Below, in pieces: positions 33,104 to 41,545 of a DNA stretch of 63,384 bases. Source of the DNA: Bacteroidia bacterium (GTDB lineage: Bacteria; Bacteroidota; Bacteroidia; Bacteroidales; Azobacteroidaceae). The stretch's first letter is position 1; each line of letters starts with the position of its first letter. The translations under genes and the position numbers were made by a program. The stretch spans positions 1-63,384 of the forward strand of contig BNTV01000014.1 in assembly GCA_025996865.1 (NCBI GenBank), in the 5' to 3' direction. Under the pieces are notes generated by a model. The model worked only from the letters and a program-made list of their open reading frames with translations, did no database searches and was not told the origin of the DNA.

Positions 33104-35767
33104 TTAAAACAGTTTGAATCTGGCTGTTAATAATATTTGCGAAGGCCGTATGTCGTAAATGTAAACAAACTTGCCTGTATTTTCGAATGTAGAACGGATG
33201 TATTGTTTCGTGTCTAAAATATTCGTCCAACTAAGCAGTAAATCAACTCTTTTCAATTTGTATCTCAAGTTTAAATCGATAAATGACATGTTTTTTTCGT
33301 TCCCCGACAAAGCGCTGTCATAATAATGTTCATAATTAATACCGATACCTAATTTTTTTACCGGAAACAAATAGATACTCAAACGGTTATAGATGGAAGA
33401 AATGTCCGGATAATGAAAATCTTTGTTTTCTACCGTCGTTTTACTTTGACTCCATGCGGAAGAATAACTCAAATTACCCCATGAAGCCAAATTTGATTCG
33501 ATTTTTGGCCTGATTGCATACGTAGAATATTTGATATCGACTAACTCTCCCTGATTGATTTGAGAGGACAGCATGTCATAATAGCTGGCTGATAAAGAGA
33601 ATGTGCTACGCAATGCATAAACATTTTTACTGATGTTCCCGTTAAGTCCGGACGTTTTTGTCTTGACCTGTTTGTCAATCAAACGCTGTAACTGCAAGTT
33701 TCCTATAAAAAACTGTTCGCGAATCACATCGGAAGTAAATTGTTCGTAAACCAAAGCAAGATGAGCGAATAATGCCCTGCGTACATCACGATACAGGGTT
33801 GTCAGGGTTGAATTATTGCTGTTATAACCGTACAATTGTCCTTCGTTTCTGTTGAAATTCCGGTAATTATTTAAAATATAACCGGTATAGGTGTTTTGGA
33901 TGGTTCCGATATCATTATTGAATCGGTTGCTGATTTTGAATGACCAATTCTGATTCAGCTTGTACATAATCGAAGCATAAGGATTAAACAGGATACGGTT
34001 CTCCGTTTGTTTTTTTTGAGGGAACCGGTCATCGACATGTAAAAAGTTATAGCTCAGCGGTAGAGCTATTTCCAAATCATAAGCTTTCCACTGATAGCGA
34101 TAAAATGCAGTGAAAAGTGTTTTATATTTTTGCCAATGTAAATTGTTCTTCAATGAATCCGGTATGTTCGGCAAGAAACGATTGTCATCGGAAAAAGCCT
34201 GTAAAGATGAATTAAGATTCTGAATATCAGCTTCTAATCCTGTAGAATAATTTTGTATAAACCGGTTCTTTGTAAATGAAAGAGAAACATAGGATATAGA
34301 TGTAAAACTGCCCGATTCCGTGCTTTGCATTAATGTGTTGTATGACTTTCCTTCCGTCATAATTTCCTCGTACATACCGGGAATGATGGACAGGTTTTGC
34401 GGTGTTTGTACATATCCGTTAAAGGAATAGATACGAAATTGTTTCCCATTCATAATGGTTTTAATCAATTCAAATATATTGGACAGATTATATAAATCTG
34501 TTTTTAGATTTTGGGCAATCGTATCCCCGGTTATGGTTTTTCCTTTGTCTCGGTTCCATAAAGCGTCAATATTCAATGAATTGGTAAAATAAAATTTGTT
34601 TCTGTTGGAATTTGCTTTTATCGCGGCATTCAGTTTATTGATCTTTTGTGAAATCCCTGTTATTTCTTCAATTGTCAATGGGTCTTTATTCGGAAGATAA
34701 TACGTGGAATTGGAATAACTGTTTTTGGTGCGGCGGTCGTATTGATAATTTACATTTGTAGTCAGTTCAATATCTTTGGGTAACAGAAATAAGAGATTAC
34801 TTGTTGCGGTATGTACATCGTTAAACAAATAGCGTTGGTTGTTGATTGCCGGAGGCGCGGGCGAAAGGACAGACAAAAAATTACCCGGATATGACGAACC
34901 TTTATTGTCGGAATAGAATGCGGTAAGTTCCTGTGAAACGTCATTTCCGCTGTTATTCCCTTTATAAGTATTGATATTTTGTGTTTTTTTAGCAAAATAA
35001 AGCGAGACCAATTCATTGTCCCAAAGAAAGGGTTTTCCGCCGGCGCCCAATTGAGCCATAGCGCCCAACGTTCCTTTGGCGCTGTTTTTCAATTTCAGGT
35101 TTATGGCAGCCCGGTCGGTTGGATTTGTTTCCTTCATAACTTTGATTGGCTGGTGATATTCATATACTTCAACGGCAGCGACGTCTTTGGCGGATATATT
35201 GTTGGTTGCTATGCCGTAACGGCCTTGCAGGAGGTCTAAGTTTTCCACATAAAACTTATTGATATCTTTCCCGTTATACTGAATAGAGCCATCCGCCATC
35301 ACTTCAATGCCGGGCAGTTTCTTTAATACATCGCCGATTACGCGGTCGCTTTCGGATGTATATGCTGAAACTAAATAACTGATCGTGTCTCCTTTCTGCG
35401 AAATTGGGTCGGCTTTTATCACGACTTCATTCAGAGAAATGGGTTGAAGTTCTAAACTGAAATTGATTGTTTGCGAAATTCTTAAAATCTTCCGGATCGC
35501 TTTTTCATAATCAAAACTGGTCAACGCGAGTTGCAGGGAATCGACGTTGCCGGAGTAATCCAACTGATAATATCCTTTTCCGTCCGACATGGAATAAGCC
35601 AGTACTGCCGTTTTATTTTGAGGATTTAATACTACCGATACGCCTTCAATGGCTTTGCCTTCCTTGTCGGTTATTGTTCCTTTAATAACAACGGTTTCCT
35701 GTGCATAACCGATACAAGGCGTCAGTAATCCAACTATTAAAATCAGGTATTTGAATTGAAGCGGCAT
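33104..35767 (-). CDS. Outer-membrane beta-barrel protein with carboxypeptidase-like domain
   Basis: An 887-residue exported protein (signal MPLQFKYLILIVGLLTPCIGYAQ). Residues 25-110 are a CarboxypepD_reg-like domain (IKGTITDKEGKAIEGVSVVLN), followed by a TonB-receptor-like plug region (LPGIEVMADGSIQYNGKDINKFYVENLDLLQGRYG) and a long barrel to the C-terminus, which ends in aromatic LTARFKLF. It has no TonB box that I can see and belongs to the OMP_b-brl type of barrel common in Bacteroidota. It is 15 bases after a GLPGLI-family gene on the same strand, a frequent pairing. Substrate unknown; the pair may serve peptide or metal transport. Confidence 0.85.
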   Translation of the reverse strand: MPLQFKYLILIVGLLTPCIGYAQETVVIKGTITDKEGKAIEGVSVVLNPQNKTAVLAYSMSDGKGYYQLDYSGNVDSLQLALTSFDYEKAIRKILRISQTINFSLELQPISLNEVVIKADPISQKGDTISYLVSAYTSESDRVIGDVLKKLPGIEVMADGSIQYNGKDINKFYVENLDLLQGRYGIATNNISAKDVAAVEVYEYHQPIKVMKETNPTDRAAINLKLKNSAKGTLGAMAQLGAGGKPFLWDNELVSLYFAKKTQNINTYKGNNSGNDVSQELTAFYSDNKGSSYPGNFLSVLSPAPPAINNQRYLFNDVHTATSNLLFLLPKDIELTTNVNYQYDRRTKNSYSNSTYYLPNKDPLTIEEITGISQKINKLNAAIKANSNRNKFYFTNSLNIDALWNRDKGKTITGDTIAQNLKTDLYNLSNIFELIKTIMNGKQFRIYSFNGYVQTPQNLSIIPGMYEEIMTEGKSYNTLMQSTESGSFTSISYVSLSFTKNRFIQNYSTGLEADIQNLNSSLQAFSDDNRFLPNIPDSLKNNLHWQKYKTLFTAFYRYQWKAYDLEIALPLSYNFLHVDDRFPQKKQTENRILFNPYASIMYKLNQNWSFKISNRFNNDIGTIQNTYTGYILNNYRNFNRNEGQLYGYNSNNSTLTTLYRDVRRALFAHLALVYEQFTSDVIREQFFIGNLQLQRLIDKQVKTKTSGLNGNISKNVYALRSTFSLSASYYDMLSSQINQGELVDIKYSTYAIRPKIESNLASWGNLSYSSAWSQSKTTVENKDFHYPDISSIYNRLSIYLFPVKKLGIGINYEHYYDSALSGNEKNMSFIDLNLRYKLKRVDLLLSWTNILDTKQYIRSTFENTGKFVYIYDIRPSQILLTARFKLF

Positions 35768-35782
35768 ATTCGTAAAATTAAT

Positions 35783-36751
35783 TTATTCCAATTCAATCGG
35801 ATTATAAGGCAGTTTTTTATACCGGTCGGCAGCATTTACCGTAGTACCCCAACTAATATGCCTTTCTTCAAAAGATTTATCCGGTGTATTAATGTGTTCG
35901 AGACTATTCCCGTTATCATCCACAACATTGATATTCCATCCCATTGACAATAAAACATTTACATGATCATCATAAAACCGGTTTTGCGCTTTTCTGTATT
36001 CTTCCCTTGTACATTTGGTATAATGATACGCACCTTTTTTCCAGATAATCGGTTCTTTCTTCTTCTTAAGCTGTTCAAATCCAATACATTCAAAGACATA
36101 ATGTCCTCGACTGTCGGAAGCTTTCAGTATCAAACCAGGCAATCCCCCTAATTTCCAGGGACCTGCATTCAATGGAATTGCCGTGCTGAACCATACAATC
36201 CAATCCCTGCCCCTGAAACGTCCCGTCGCTTTTTGACAGGGATATCCCAATACAACGTAGGCGGAATCATCAATGGTCCATTTCGGAAATTCGATATTTT
36301 CTTTATATCCGTATGTAGATAAATCTGTAATATATTCTAAGACCATTTGGTTTCCCGCATCGGGATAGCCAATATAAATATCATACCCTTCTCCCAATAC
36401 ATCCGGTGCGCGTTTAATGGGAGCCGATTTTTTCCCCTTATTAAAATCAGCCGTGAGAGCCGAATCGGCTTGCCGGACATAAGCGCTGTAAAAATGTTTG
36501 ATTTTGTCCCCTATCAACAGAACTTTTTTGTCTCTCAATACATTTTTTGGATTTGTGCTGTCCGGTATATATCTAAGGGAATAGATAATTTTCATTCGGG
36601 CGGAATCTAAAGTTTCTATGTGGTCTTTACCCAAATATTTTCTTAAATTATCATATTGTGATACATACCGCGATGATTGTGCTTTAACTGTACAAACAAA
36701 AACAATTATCCACAGAAACAATAAAAAAAAATAGCAAACACCTTTTTTCAT
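35783..36751 (-). CDS. GLPGLI family protein
   Basis: A 322-residue exported protein (MKKGVCYFFLLFLWIIVFVCTVKAQ signal). The name-giving signature appears as GPWKLGGLPGLILKASDSRGHYVFE near residues 201-225, preceded by VLGYPCQKATGRFRGRDWIVWFSTAIP, the usual family segment. The family is restricted to Bacteroidota and often accompanies barrel proteins, as here. Proposed roles (chaperoning or peptide secretion) are not settled. The gene is probably the first of a two-gene operon with the barrel protein. Confidence 0.88.
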   Translation of the reverse strand: MKKGVCYFFLLFLWIIVFVCTVKAQSSRYVSQYDNLRKYLGKDHIETLDSARMKIIYSLRYIPDSTNPKNVLRDKKVLLIGDKIKHFYSAYVRQADSALTADFNKGKKSAPIKRAPDVLGEGYDIYIGYPDAGNQMVLEYITDLSTYGYKENIEFPKWTIDDSAYVVLGYPCQKATGRFRGRDWIVWFSTAIPLNAGPWKLGGLPGLILKASDSRGHYVFECIGFEQLKKKKEPIIWKKGAYHYTKCTREEYRKAQNRFYDDHVNVLLSMGWNINVVDDNGNSLEHINTPDKSFEERHISWGTTVNAADRYKKLPYNPIELE

Positions 36752-36925
36752 AAAATACGTTCAATTAATAAATAAAATAAATAGATGTGTCAAATAATAC
36801 TTGACATGTTCTGCATGGCAGTTTTTTGACACATCTTATTTTTTTGATTTTATTTTTATTTTTTTATGCAACCTGCCTGTATTTTACAAGCCGGACACAT
36901 CCAATTGTCCGACCTTGTCGGGAAC

Positions 36926-36956
36926 TTTGGAAAATCAAAATCATTGTGTACCTTTA
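36926..36956 (+). promoter_or_regulatory. Promoter without a gene, upstream of the sRNA candidate
   Basis: TTTG (36926-36929), exactly 19 bases, TACCTTTA (36949-36956); one mismatch from TAnnTTTG. The only downstream signal is a terminator 50 bases on. Confidence 0.5.
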
Positions 36957-36961
36957 CGGCG

Positions 36962-37029
36962 CCTTTCTGTAATTTTAAGTTTATACTCTTTATGGCAAAT
37001 TGGGTTAAGCCTTGCAGGAAGGCTTTTTT
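36962..37029 (+). ncRNA. Candidate small RNA
   Basis: The interval from about five bases after the -7 box to the end of an intrinsic terminator is 68 bases and holds no start codon with an extended frame of interest. It has a promoter and a terminator of its own between GLPGLI and queH. No known RNA family is recognised. Start position is an estimate; the transcript has not been seen. Confidence 0.4.
37007..37029 (+). terminator. Terminator of the candidate small RNA
   Basis: aagcctt (37007-37013), loop gcagg, aaggctt (37019-37025), then TTTTG. A perfect 7-bp stem with a T-tail on the plus strand; no plus-strand gene ends upstream of it. Confidence 0.65.
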
Positions 37030-37187
37030 GTCTTAGTTTAAGGGGGCGAGCCTTAAATGTGACGCCGGAAAATACGATCATAAAAATCCCAACCGATTAT
37101 TTTCCCGTCAAAATTAAGCATAATTTGTTTAATAAAAAACCAAATAATACGCAGGTCTATACTATCTTTGCATAAAATTAGGCAATA

Positions 37188-37727
37188 ATGAACCTTCTAC
37201 TCCATACTTGTTGTGCTCCCTGTTCTACAGCTATCATTGAATATCTGCTCAACAGGGAAATACGTCCTGCACTGTTTTATTTTAATCCGAATATTTACCC
37301 TCGTGAGGAATACGAGATTCGAAAAAACGAATGTAGCCGTTACGCCCGCCAATTGGGTTTGGAGATTATCGACGGAGATTACGACCATGATTTATGGTTG
37401 AAAAACATCGCCGGTCTTGAAAAAGAGCCGGAACGCGGCAAACGCTGTTTGGAATGTTTCCGGATGCGATTGTCGGCAACAGCTTGGCTGGCAAACGAAA
37501 AAGGATTTGATACGATTGCCGCGACATTGGCGTCTTCCCGCTGGAAAAATCTTGAACAAATTGCGGAAGCCGGCAAACAAGCCATTATTCCTTATCCGCA
37601 TCTTACCTTTTGGGATAAAAACTGGCGGAAGGAAGGCCTTAGTGAACGACGTCGTATTTTACTTCAAGAGAATGGATTCTATAATCAAAAATATTGCGGA
37701 TGCGAATTCAGCACCCGCAATTCTTAG
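37188..37727 (+). CDS. queH: Epoxyqueuosine reductase QueH
   Basis: A 179-residue DUF208-family protein that performs the last step of queuosine tRNA modification, replacing QueG. Iron-sulfur and active-site cysteines are in LLLHTCCAPCST (residues 4-15), KRCLECFRMRL (near 84-95) and KYCGCEFS (C-terminus). ALFYFNPNIYPREEYEIRKNE and ATLASSRWKNLEQI are family segments. Length is normal for QueH. It stands alone; no other queuosine genes are in the window. It converges with the heavy-metal operon 3 bases downstream. Confidence 0.93.
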   Translation: MNLLLHTCCAPCSTAIIEYLLNREIRPALFYFNPNIYPREEYEIRKNECSRYARQLGLEIIDGDYDHDLWLKNIAGLEKEPERGKRCLECFRMRLSATAWLANEKGFDTIAATLASSRWKNLEQIAEAGKQAIIPYPHLTFWDKNWRKEGLSERRRILLQENGFYNQKYCGCEFSTRNS

Positions 37728-37730
37728 ATT

Positions 37731-38111
37731 TTATTTGCGGTACTTGCAACATTCCGGCAAAGCATTGTAAACATCTTCGGGCGCTTTGTCAAGTTCGGTA
37801 TCATGACCGGCTTGGGCAATCACCTTACTGACAGCTTTCAAAGACGTTTTGGCCGCCTCAAAATTCAAATGCAATTGTTGTTCGTCGGCATCCCATTTGG
37901 CGGTTGATACGCCTTTAATCGCTTGGGCGGTACTTTCAATCCGTTCTTTGCACATACTACAACTGCCGTTTACTGCTAAATGTGCATGGGTAAGCGTACT
38001 TTCCGTTTCTACTGCGGGACTTTCCGTTTTCTTTTCGGAAGCGGTTTTTGAACAAGCGTTTATGGTTAAAACCAAAGCAAACGCAACTAATAAATAAATG
38101 AATCGTTTCAT
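37731..38111 (-). CDS. Heavy-metal-associated (HMA-like) lipoprotein
   Basis: A 126-residue lipoprotein (signal MKRFIYLLVAFALVLTINAC, cysteine at residue 20) with an HMA-like domain: NGSCSMCKERIEST near residues 48-61 has the CxxC metal-binding pair, followed by the ferredoxin-like fold. The C-terminal segment (AGHDTELDKAPEDVYNALP then ECCKYRK) is nearly the same as that of the CusB protein encoded upstream, which ends ALPACCKYRK. It is the last gene of the copper/silver efflux operon and probably passes metal to, or takes it from, the periplasmic adaptor. Confidence 0.85.
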   Translation of the reverse strand: MKRFIYLLVAFALVLTINACSKTASEKKTESPAVETESTLTHAHLAVNGSCSMCKERIESTAQAIKGVSTAKWDADEQQLHLNFEAAKTSLKAVSKVIAQAGHDTELDKAPEDVYNALPECCKYRK

Positions 38112-38146
38112 AATAAATTTTATTAATAACTTTTAATTTTTTAAGT

Positions 38147-38515
38147 TTAGTAAATATCTTTTCCAAAAGGAGTTAAAGCTAAAGCCGCCAACTTGAAATG
38201 TTGTCTGCCAAACGGAATACCGATAATGGTTATGCAAAACAGTAATCCCAAAACTAAATGTGACAAACAGATTTCAAGTCCACCAAACACTAACCATATA
38301 ATATTCATAATTAAATAAAGGCATCCCCCCGAATTTCCGGTATCCCTGACCGTCTTGCCAAAAGGCCAAAGCGCTAATATTGCCAATTTAATGATTTGTA
38401 TTCCAAACGGAATGCCAATAATGGTTATTATCAGTGGAATACTGGCAAGCAAATAGCCTATCGAAACAAGTATTCCCCCGAAAACCAGCCAGATAATGTT
38501 TCCTAATAATTTCAT
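38147..38515 (-). CDS. yccF: YccF domain membrane protein
   Basis: A 122-residue inner-membrane protein with two copies of a YccF domain: NIIWLVFGGILVSIGYLLASIPLIITIIGIPFGIQ (residues 5-39) and NIIWLVFGGLEICLSHLVLGLLFCITIIGIPFGRQ (about 71-105). Each domain is one tilted hairpin of helices ending in GIPFG, and the pair probably arose by duplication. Function unknown; it lies between the CusB and HMA genes on the same strand, but YccF is also found in unrelated places, so a role in metal efflux is not implied. Confidence 0.88.
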   Translation of the reverse strand: MKLLGNIIWLVFGGILVSIGYLLASIPLIITIIGIPFGIQIIKLAILALWPFGKTVRDTGNSGGCLYLIMNIIWLVFGGLEICLSHLVLGLLFCITIIGIPFGRQHFKLAALALTPFGKDIY

Positions 38516-38527
38516 ATATACATAATT

Positions 38528-40045
38528 TTATTTTCTGTATTTGCAGCAAGCCGGCAAAGCATTGTAAACTTCATCGCTTGTTTTGTATTTTTCCGTATCG
38601 TGTCCGGCTTTTGCCAAAGCTTTCGCAACGGCATCCGGTGATGTAAGTTCCGAATCGTACTGCAAATGTAACTGTTTTGTTTTAATATCCCAAACGGCGG
38701 ATGAAACGCCGGTTACAGTTTTCGCTGTTTTTTCAATCCGGTCTTTGCACATCTCACAAAGTCCTTGAACCGTGAATATTGCCTGTTTGTTTGTTGCCGA
38801 TACATTTTGTTTGGTACTATTCATCATACTCGGTTTTCCTTCCAATTGGGCGCTGGCGTCAATGACAAAAGCGCCGTTGGTAACAATTTCTTCGTCATCG
38901 CTAAGTCCCGACAACACAACGTATTCATTGCCCAAAGAAGCGCCCAACTCAATTTCCCGAAGTTTGAAAACAGGCAAATCCGTATCCGGCTGTTTAACAT
39001 AAACGATGGAACGTTTACCTGTCCACAACAGAGCTGTTTTGGGAATAACGATTTCATTCCCCTGATGTTTTAACGTCGTTTTAACGAGCGCATTTGCATA
39101 CATTTCGGGTTTTAATTCCATCCTTGGATTTGCCGTTTCCACACGGACTTTGGCAGTTCGCGTAGTTTTGTCGAGTATCGGGTCGATAAAAGAAATTTTT
39201 CCCGAAAAGGTTTTACCCGGCAAAGTTTGCAAAGTATATTCGACCTTATCGCCGATTTTCAGGTAAGGCAAATCCGGTTCGTATGCGTCGAACATCGCCC
39301 AAACCGACGATAAATCCGCCAAATCAAACAGGACTCCACCTTGATTGACATAATCGCCTTGTTCCACTTTCTTGTCAATCACGATACCGCTTGCATTGGC
39401 CAAAATATTTGTAATTGGCGACGTTTTGCCTGTTTGTTCGATTTCGGCGATTTGGTTGTCGGACAGTTTCCAGAAACGAAGTTTTTCGCGAGCGGCGTTC
39501 AACAAAGCCGGTTGCGTAGCTTCCAATTTCTTAGCTTCCAACAATTCCTGTTGAGCGTTCAGCAAATCAGGCGAATAAATTTTGGCGATAACTTGTCCTT
39601 CTCGAACAGTTTCGCCGGTAAAATTCACCGCAAGCGTTTCGATGCGCCCGCTCACGTGCGACACCAATGAGCGCAACAACCGTTCGTCAGGCTTGATTAT
39701 TCCGTATAGACGCACGTCTTTCACCGGATTACTCCGGCTGACAATGGTCGTTTGAATATTAGCCAGTGCAACAGCTTCTTCCGACATTTGAATAGCGTCG
39801 GGGTCTATGTTTTCCGTACTTGTTCCCTGTGTTTTGAGGGGAATTAAATCCATTGCGCAAATGGGGCATTTGCCCGGATGGTCTTGCCGGATTTGCGGGT
39901 GCATGGAGCAAGTCCAGATTTGGGCTTCACTTTCTGTATGAACATGTTCCGAATTTTCATGTTTTGAGTGACTGCCGAAGAATAGCCATCCGAGGAAAAT
40001 TCCGGCGGCGAGGATGAGTCCGTAGAGGATATATTTTGTTTTCAT
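38528..40045 (-). CDS. cusB: Efflux periplasmic adaptor CusB with N- and C-terminal metal domains
   Basis: A 505-residue membrane-fusion protein of a heavy-metal RND pump. After the N-terminal anchor (about 1-25) a heavy-metal-binding domain WTCSMHPQIRQDHPGKCPIC spans about 43-70. Then comes the adaptor core (lipoyl, hairpin and beta-barrel domains, about 90-405). A C-terminal HMA-like domain (QGLCEMCKDRIEKT, near 428-440) ends with ALPACCKYRK. The HMA tail is shared with the small lipoprotein of the operon. Usual CusB lacks the C-terminal HMA domain, so this is an enlarged architecture seen in Bacteroidota. It overlaps the start of the TolC-type gene by 4 bases. Confidence 0.92.
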   Translation of the reverse strand: MKTKYILYGLILAAGIFLGWLFFGSHSKHENSEHVHTESEAQIWTCSMHPQIRQDHPGKCPICAMDLIPLKTQGTSTENIDPDAIQMSEEAVALANIQTTIVSRSNPVKDVRLYGIIKPDERLLRSLVSHVSGRIETLAVNFTGETVREGQVIAKIYSPDLLNAQQELLEAKKLEATQPALLNAAREKLRFWKLSDNQIAEIEQTGKTSPITNILANASGIVIDKKVEQGDYVNQGGVLFDLADLSSVWAMFDAYEPDLPYLKIGDKVEYTLQTLPGKTFSGKISFIDPILDKTTRTAKVRVETANPRMELKPEMYANALVKTTLKHQGNEIVIPKTALLWTGKRSIVYVKQPDTDLPVFKLREIELGASLGNEYVVLSGLSDDEEIVTNGAFVIDASAQLEGKPSMMNSTKQNVSATNKQAIFTVQGLCEMCKDRIEKTAKTVTGVSSAVWDIKTKQLHLQYDSELTSPDAVAKALAKAGHDTEKYKTSDEVYNALPACCKYRK

Positions 40046-41508
40046 TGGGGATTATTAGATAATAGTTTTTGAATGTTTGCTACCATTGTATTGTAATCGG
40101 CGATGGCTTCCGCCGTTTTCAATTCATAATCCAGAAGTTGGCGTTGCACTTGAATCACATTTGATAAATCGCTTTTGCCCGAGGCAAATTCCTGAATAAT
40201 CAGATTGTAAGTCGTTTGCGCCAATTCCGTTTGCTTCCGGTAAAGGGAAATCCGTCGCGTGGCATCGTCTAATTGATGTTTGGTACGATAGAGTTCGGCT
40301 TCAAGCATATTTTGGGTATTGATGTGTTTTTCCCGCGTAGCTTGTTGTAAGAAAGCCGTTTCCCGTTGTTGTGCCTTGTATTTGTTCCGGTAAATCGGAA
40401 TACTGATTGATACCATCGGCATAATCATGTCCTTACCGTTCATGCTGCTCATACTATTCGTATTGTTCATGTCGCTCATATTACTCATGCCATCGTCCGG
40501 TTCCGGACTCACCGGTTTTTTATTGATAAGCATGTATTGCAGACCGATGCCGAACATCGGGTAACTCATTTTCTTATCCATTTCGGCTTTTGCCCGATAA
40601 GCCGCTTCTTCTTCGTTAATCATGTTCAGCATTGGATTTTGAGTAGCTATCAGGGACTTAGCAGACTGAATATCAAAGAGAAAAGGTATTTGTTCCAATG
40701 AATCGGGAATTTGAACGTTGCTTTCGGAAGAACGATTCAGCAATGCATTGAACTTCGCCTTTTCAGATTTTATTTCGGACGATAAATTTTCCGTATTGTT
40801 ATCAATTTCAGCTATTTCCAACTGAATACGCAACACGTCGGACATGCCTGACGAAGCGCTGCCCATATTTCCCGCCGGCATACCGGACATTTGAGGTGAA
40901 GGGTTAAGGGTGAAAGGTGAAGGAGAGGTATTCATATTCATTCCCGACATCGCATTATTAGGTGTAGAGCTGCCTTCACCTTTCACCTTTTGCCTTTCAC
41001 CCGACGCCGAAGGCGTCGTACTTCCTGTCGCAAATTTTCGCAAAGCCAGTTCTTCCAATTGGATTAACAGTTTTTTATTTTCTTGATTGTTAATCAATTG
41101 CTGTTGTAATCGGCAAAGCGTAAACCATTGGGTATAGACGTCGAGAAATAATTTATCCCGCGTTTCCCGAAACTGCTCGAAAGTCATTTTCGCCATGTGT
41201 TGGGCTTCCGTTTGAGCGGCTTTTCTTGTGCCGAACCACGGAAACATCTGCATCAGTTTAATGTCTGCAACTTGTTTTCCGTCAATTATTTCCATCGGTT
41301 GAAGGAAAAATCCCAAATCCAACTGCGGGTCTTGCAAAGCGCCTGCCTGAGGGATTTTCTGCAAAGCCGCCTGATAAGCCAGGAAATCGGCTTTCACGCC
41401 CGGATTGTTTTCTGCCGCGACTTGCAGGTAGCGGGGCAGGGAATCGGTTTGAGCGAAAGCCGCGAAGCCTATTATTATTAATAGAATTGTTGTTGTTATT
41501 CTTTTCAT
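40042..41508 (-). CDS. cusC: TolC/CusC family outer membrane efflux protein
   Basis: A 488-residue outer-membrane channel of the copper/silver efflux pump with a signal peptide (MKRITTTILLIIIGFAAFAQ). The two OEP repeats are visible as long heptad-like helices (PQAGALQDPQLDLGFFLQP near 51-70; SGKSDLSNVIQVQRQLLDYE near 440-460). Between them, about residues 165-220, lies a low-complexity insert (ASGERQKVKGEGSST...SPSPFTLNPSPQMSGM) rich in methionine and serine, much of it made of inverted-repeat DNA inserted in frame at 40908-41018. Methionine-rich MSGMNMN may bind Cu(I). The start lies next to the heptamer array at 41511. Confidence 0.9.
   Translation of the reverse strand: MKRITTTILLIIIGFAAFAQTDSLPRYLQVAAENNPGVKADFLAYQAALQKIPQAGALQDPQLDLGFFLQPMEIIDGKQVADIKLMQMFPWFGTRKAAQTEAQHMAKMTFEQFRETRDKLFLDVYTQWFTLCRLQQQLINNQENKKLLIQLEELALRKFATGSTTPSASGERQKVKGEGSSTPNNAMSGMNMNTSPSPFTLNPSPQMSGMPAGNMGSASSGMSDVLRIQLEIAEIDNNTENLSSEIKSEKAKFNALLNRSSESNVQIPDSLEQIPFLFDIQSAKSLIATQNPMLNMINEEEAAYRAKAEMDKKMSYPMFGIGLQYMLINKKPVSPEPDDGMSNMSDMNNTNSMSSMNGKDMIMPMVSISIPIYRNKYKAQQRETAFLQQATREKHINTQNMLEAELYRTKHQLDDATRRISLYRKQTELAQTTYNLIIQEFASGKSDLSNVIQVQRQLLDYELKTAEAIADYNTMVANIQKLLSNNPQ
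40908..40987. repeat. Inverted repeat inserted in frame in cusC
   Basis: ggtgaaaggtgaagg (40909-40923) and ccttcacctttcacc (40973-40987) are perfect 15-bp arms. The DNA looks like an intergenic repeat but is translated as part of CusC. Confidence 0.85.
41002..41018. repeat. Small palindrome in cusC
   Basis: cgacgcc-gaa-ggcgtcg, 7-bp arms with 3-base loop, adjacent to the larger inverted repeat; encodes part of TTPSASGERQ. Confidence 0.7.
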
Positions 41509-41510
41509 TT

Positions 41511-41545
41511 TTAACTCTTAACTCTTAGTTCTTAACTCTTAATTT
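41511..41545 (-). repeat. Five-unit heptamer array between cusA and cusC
   Basis: ttaactc, ttaactc, ttagttc, ttaactc, ttaattt on the plus strand. The second-to-last unit contains the complement of the cusA stop codon, so the array supplies the last residues of CusA and overlaps its end. The units match the later ones of the array at 15421-15511. Confidence 0.88.

Noticed and set aside
36801..37175. Plus-strand frame of 124 codons between GLPGLI and queH
   Set aside because: Low-complexity translation, crossing a promoter and a terminator; the signals fit a small RNA better than a protein.
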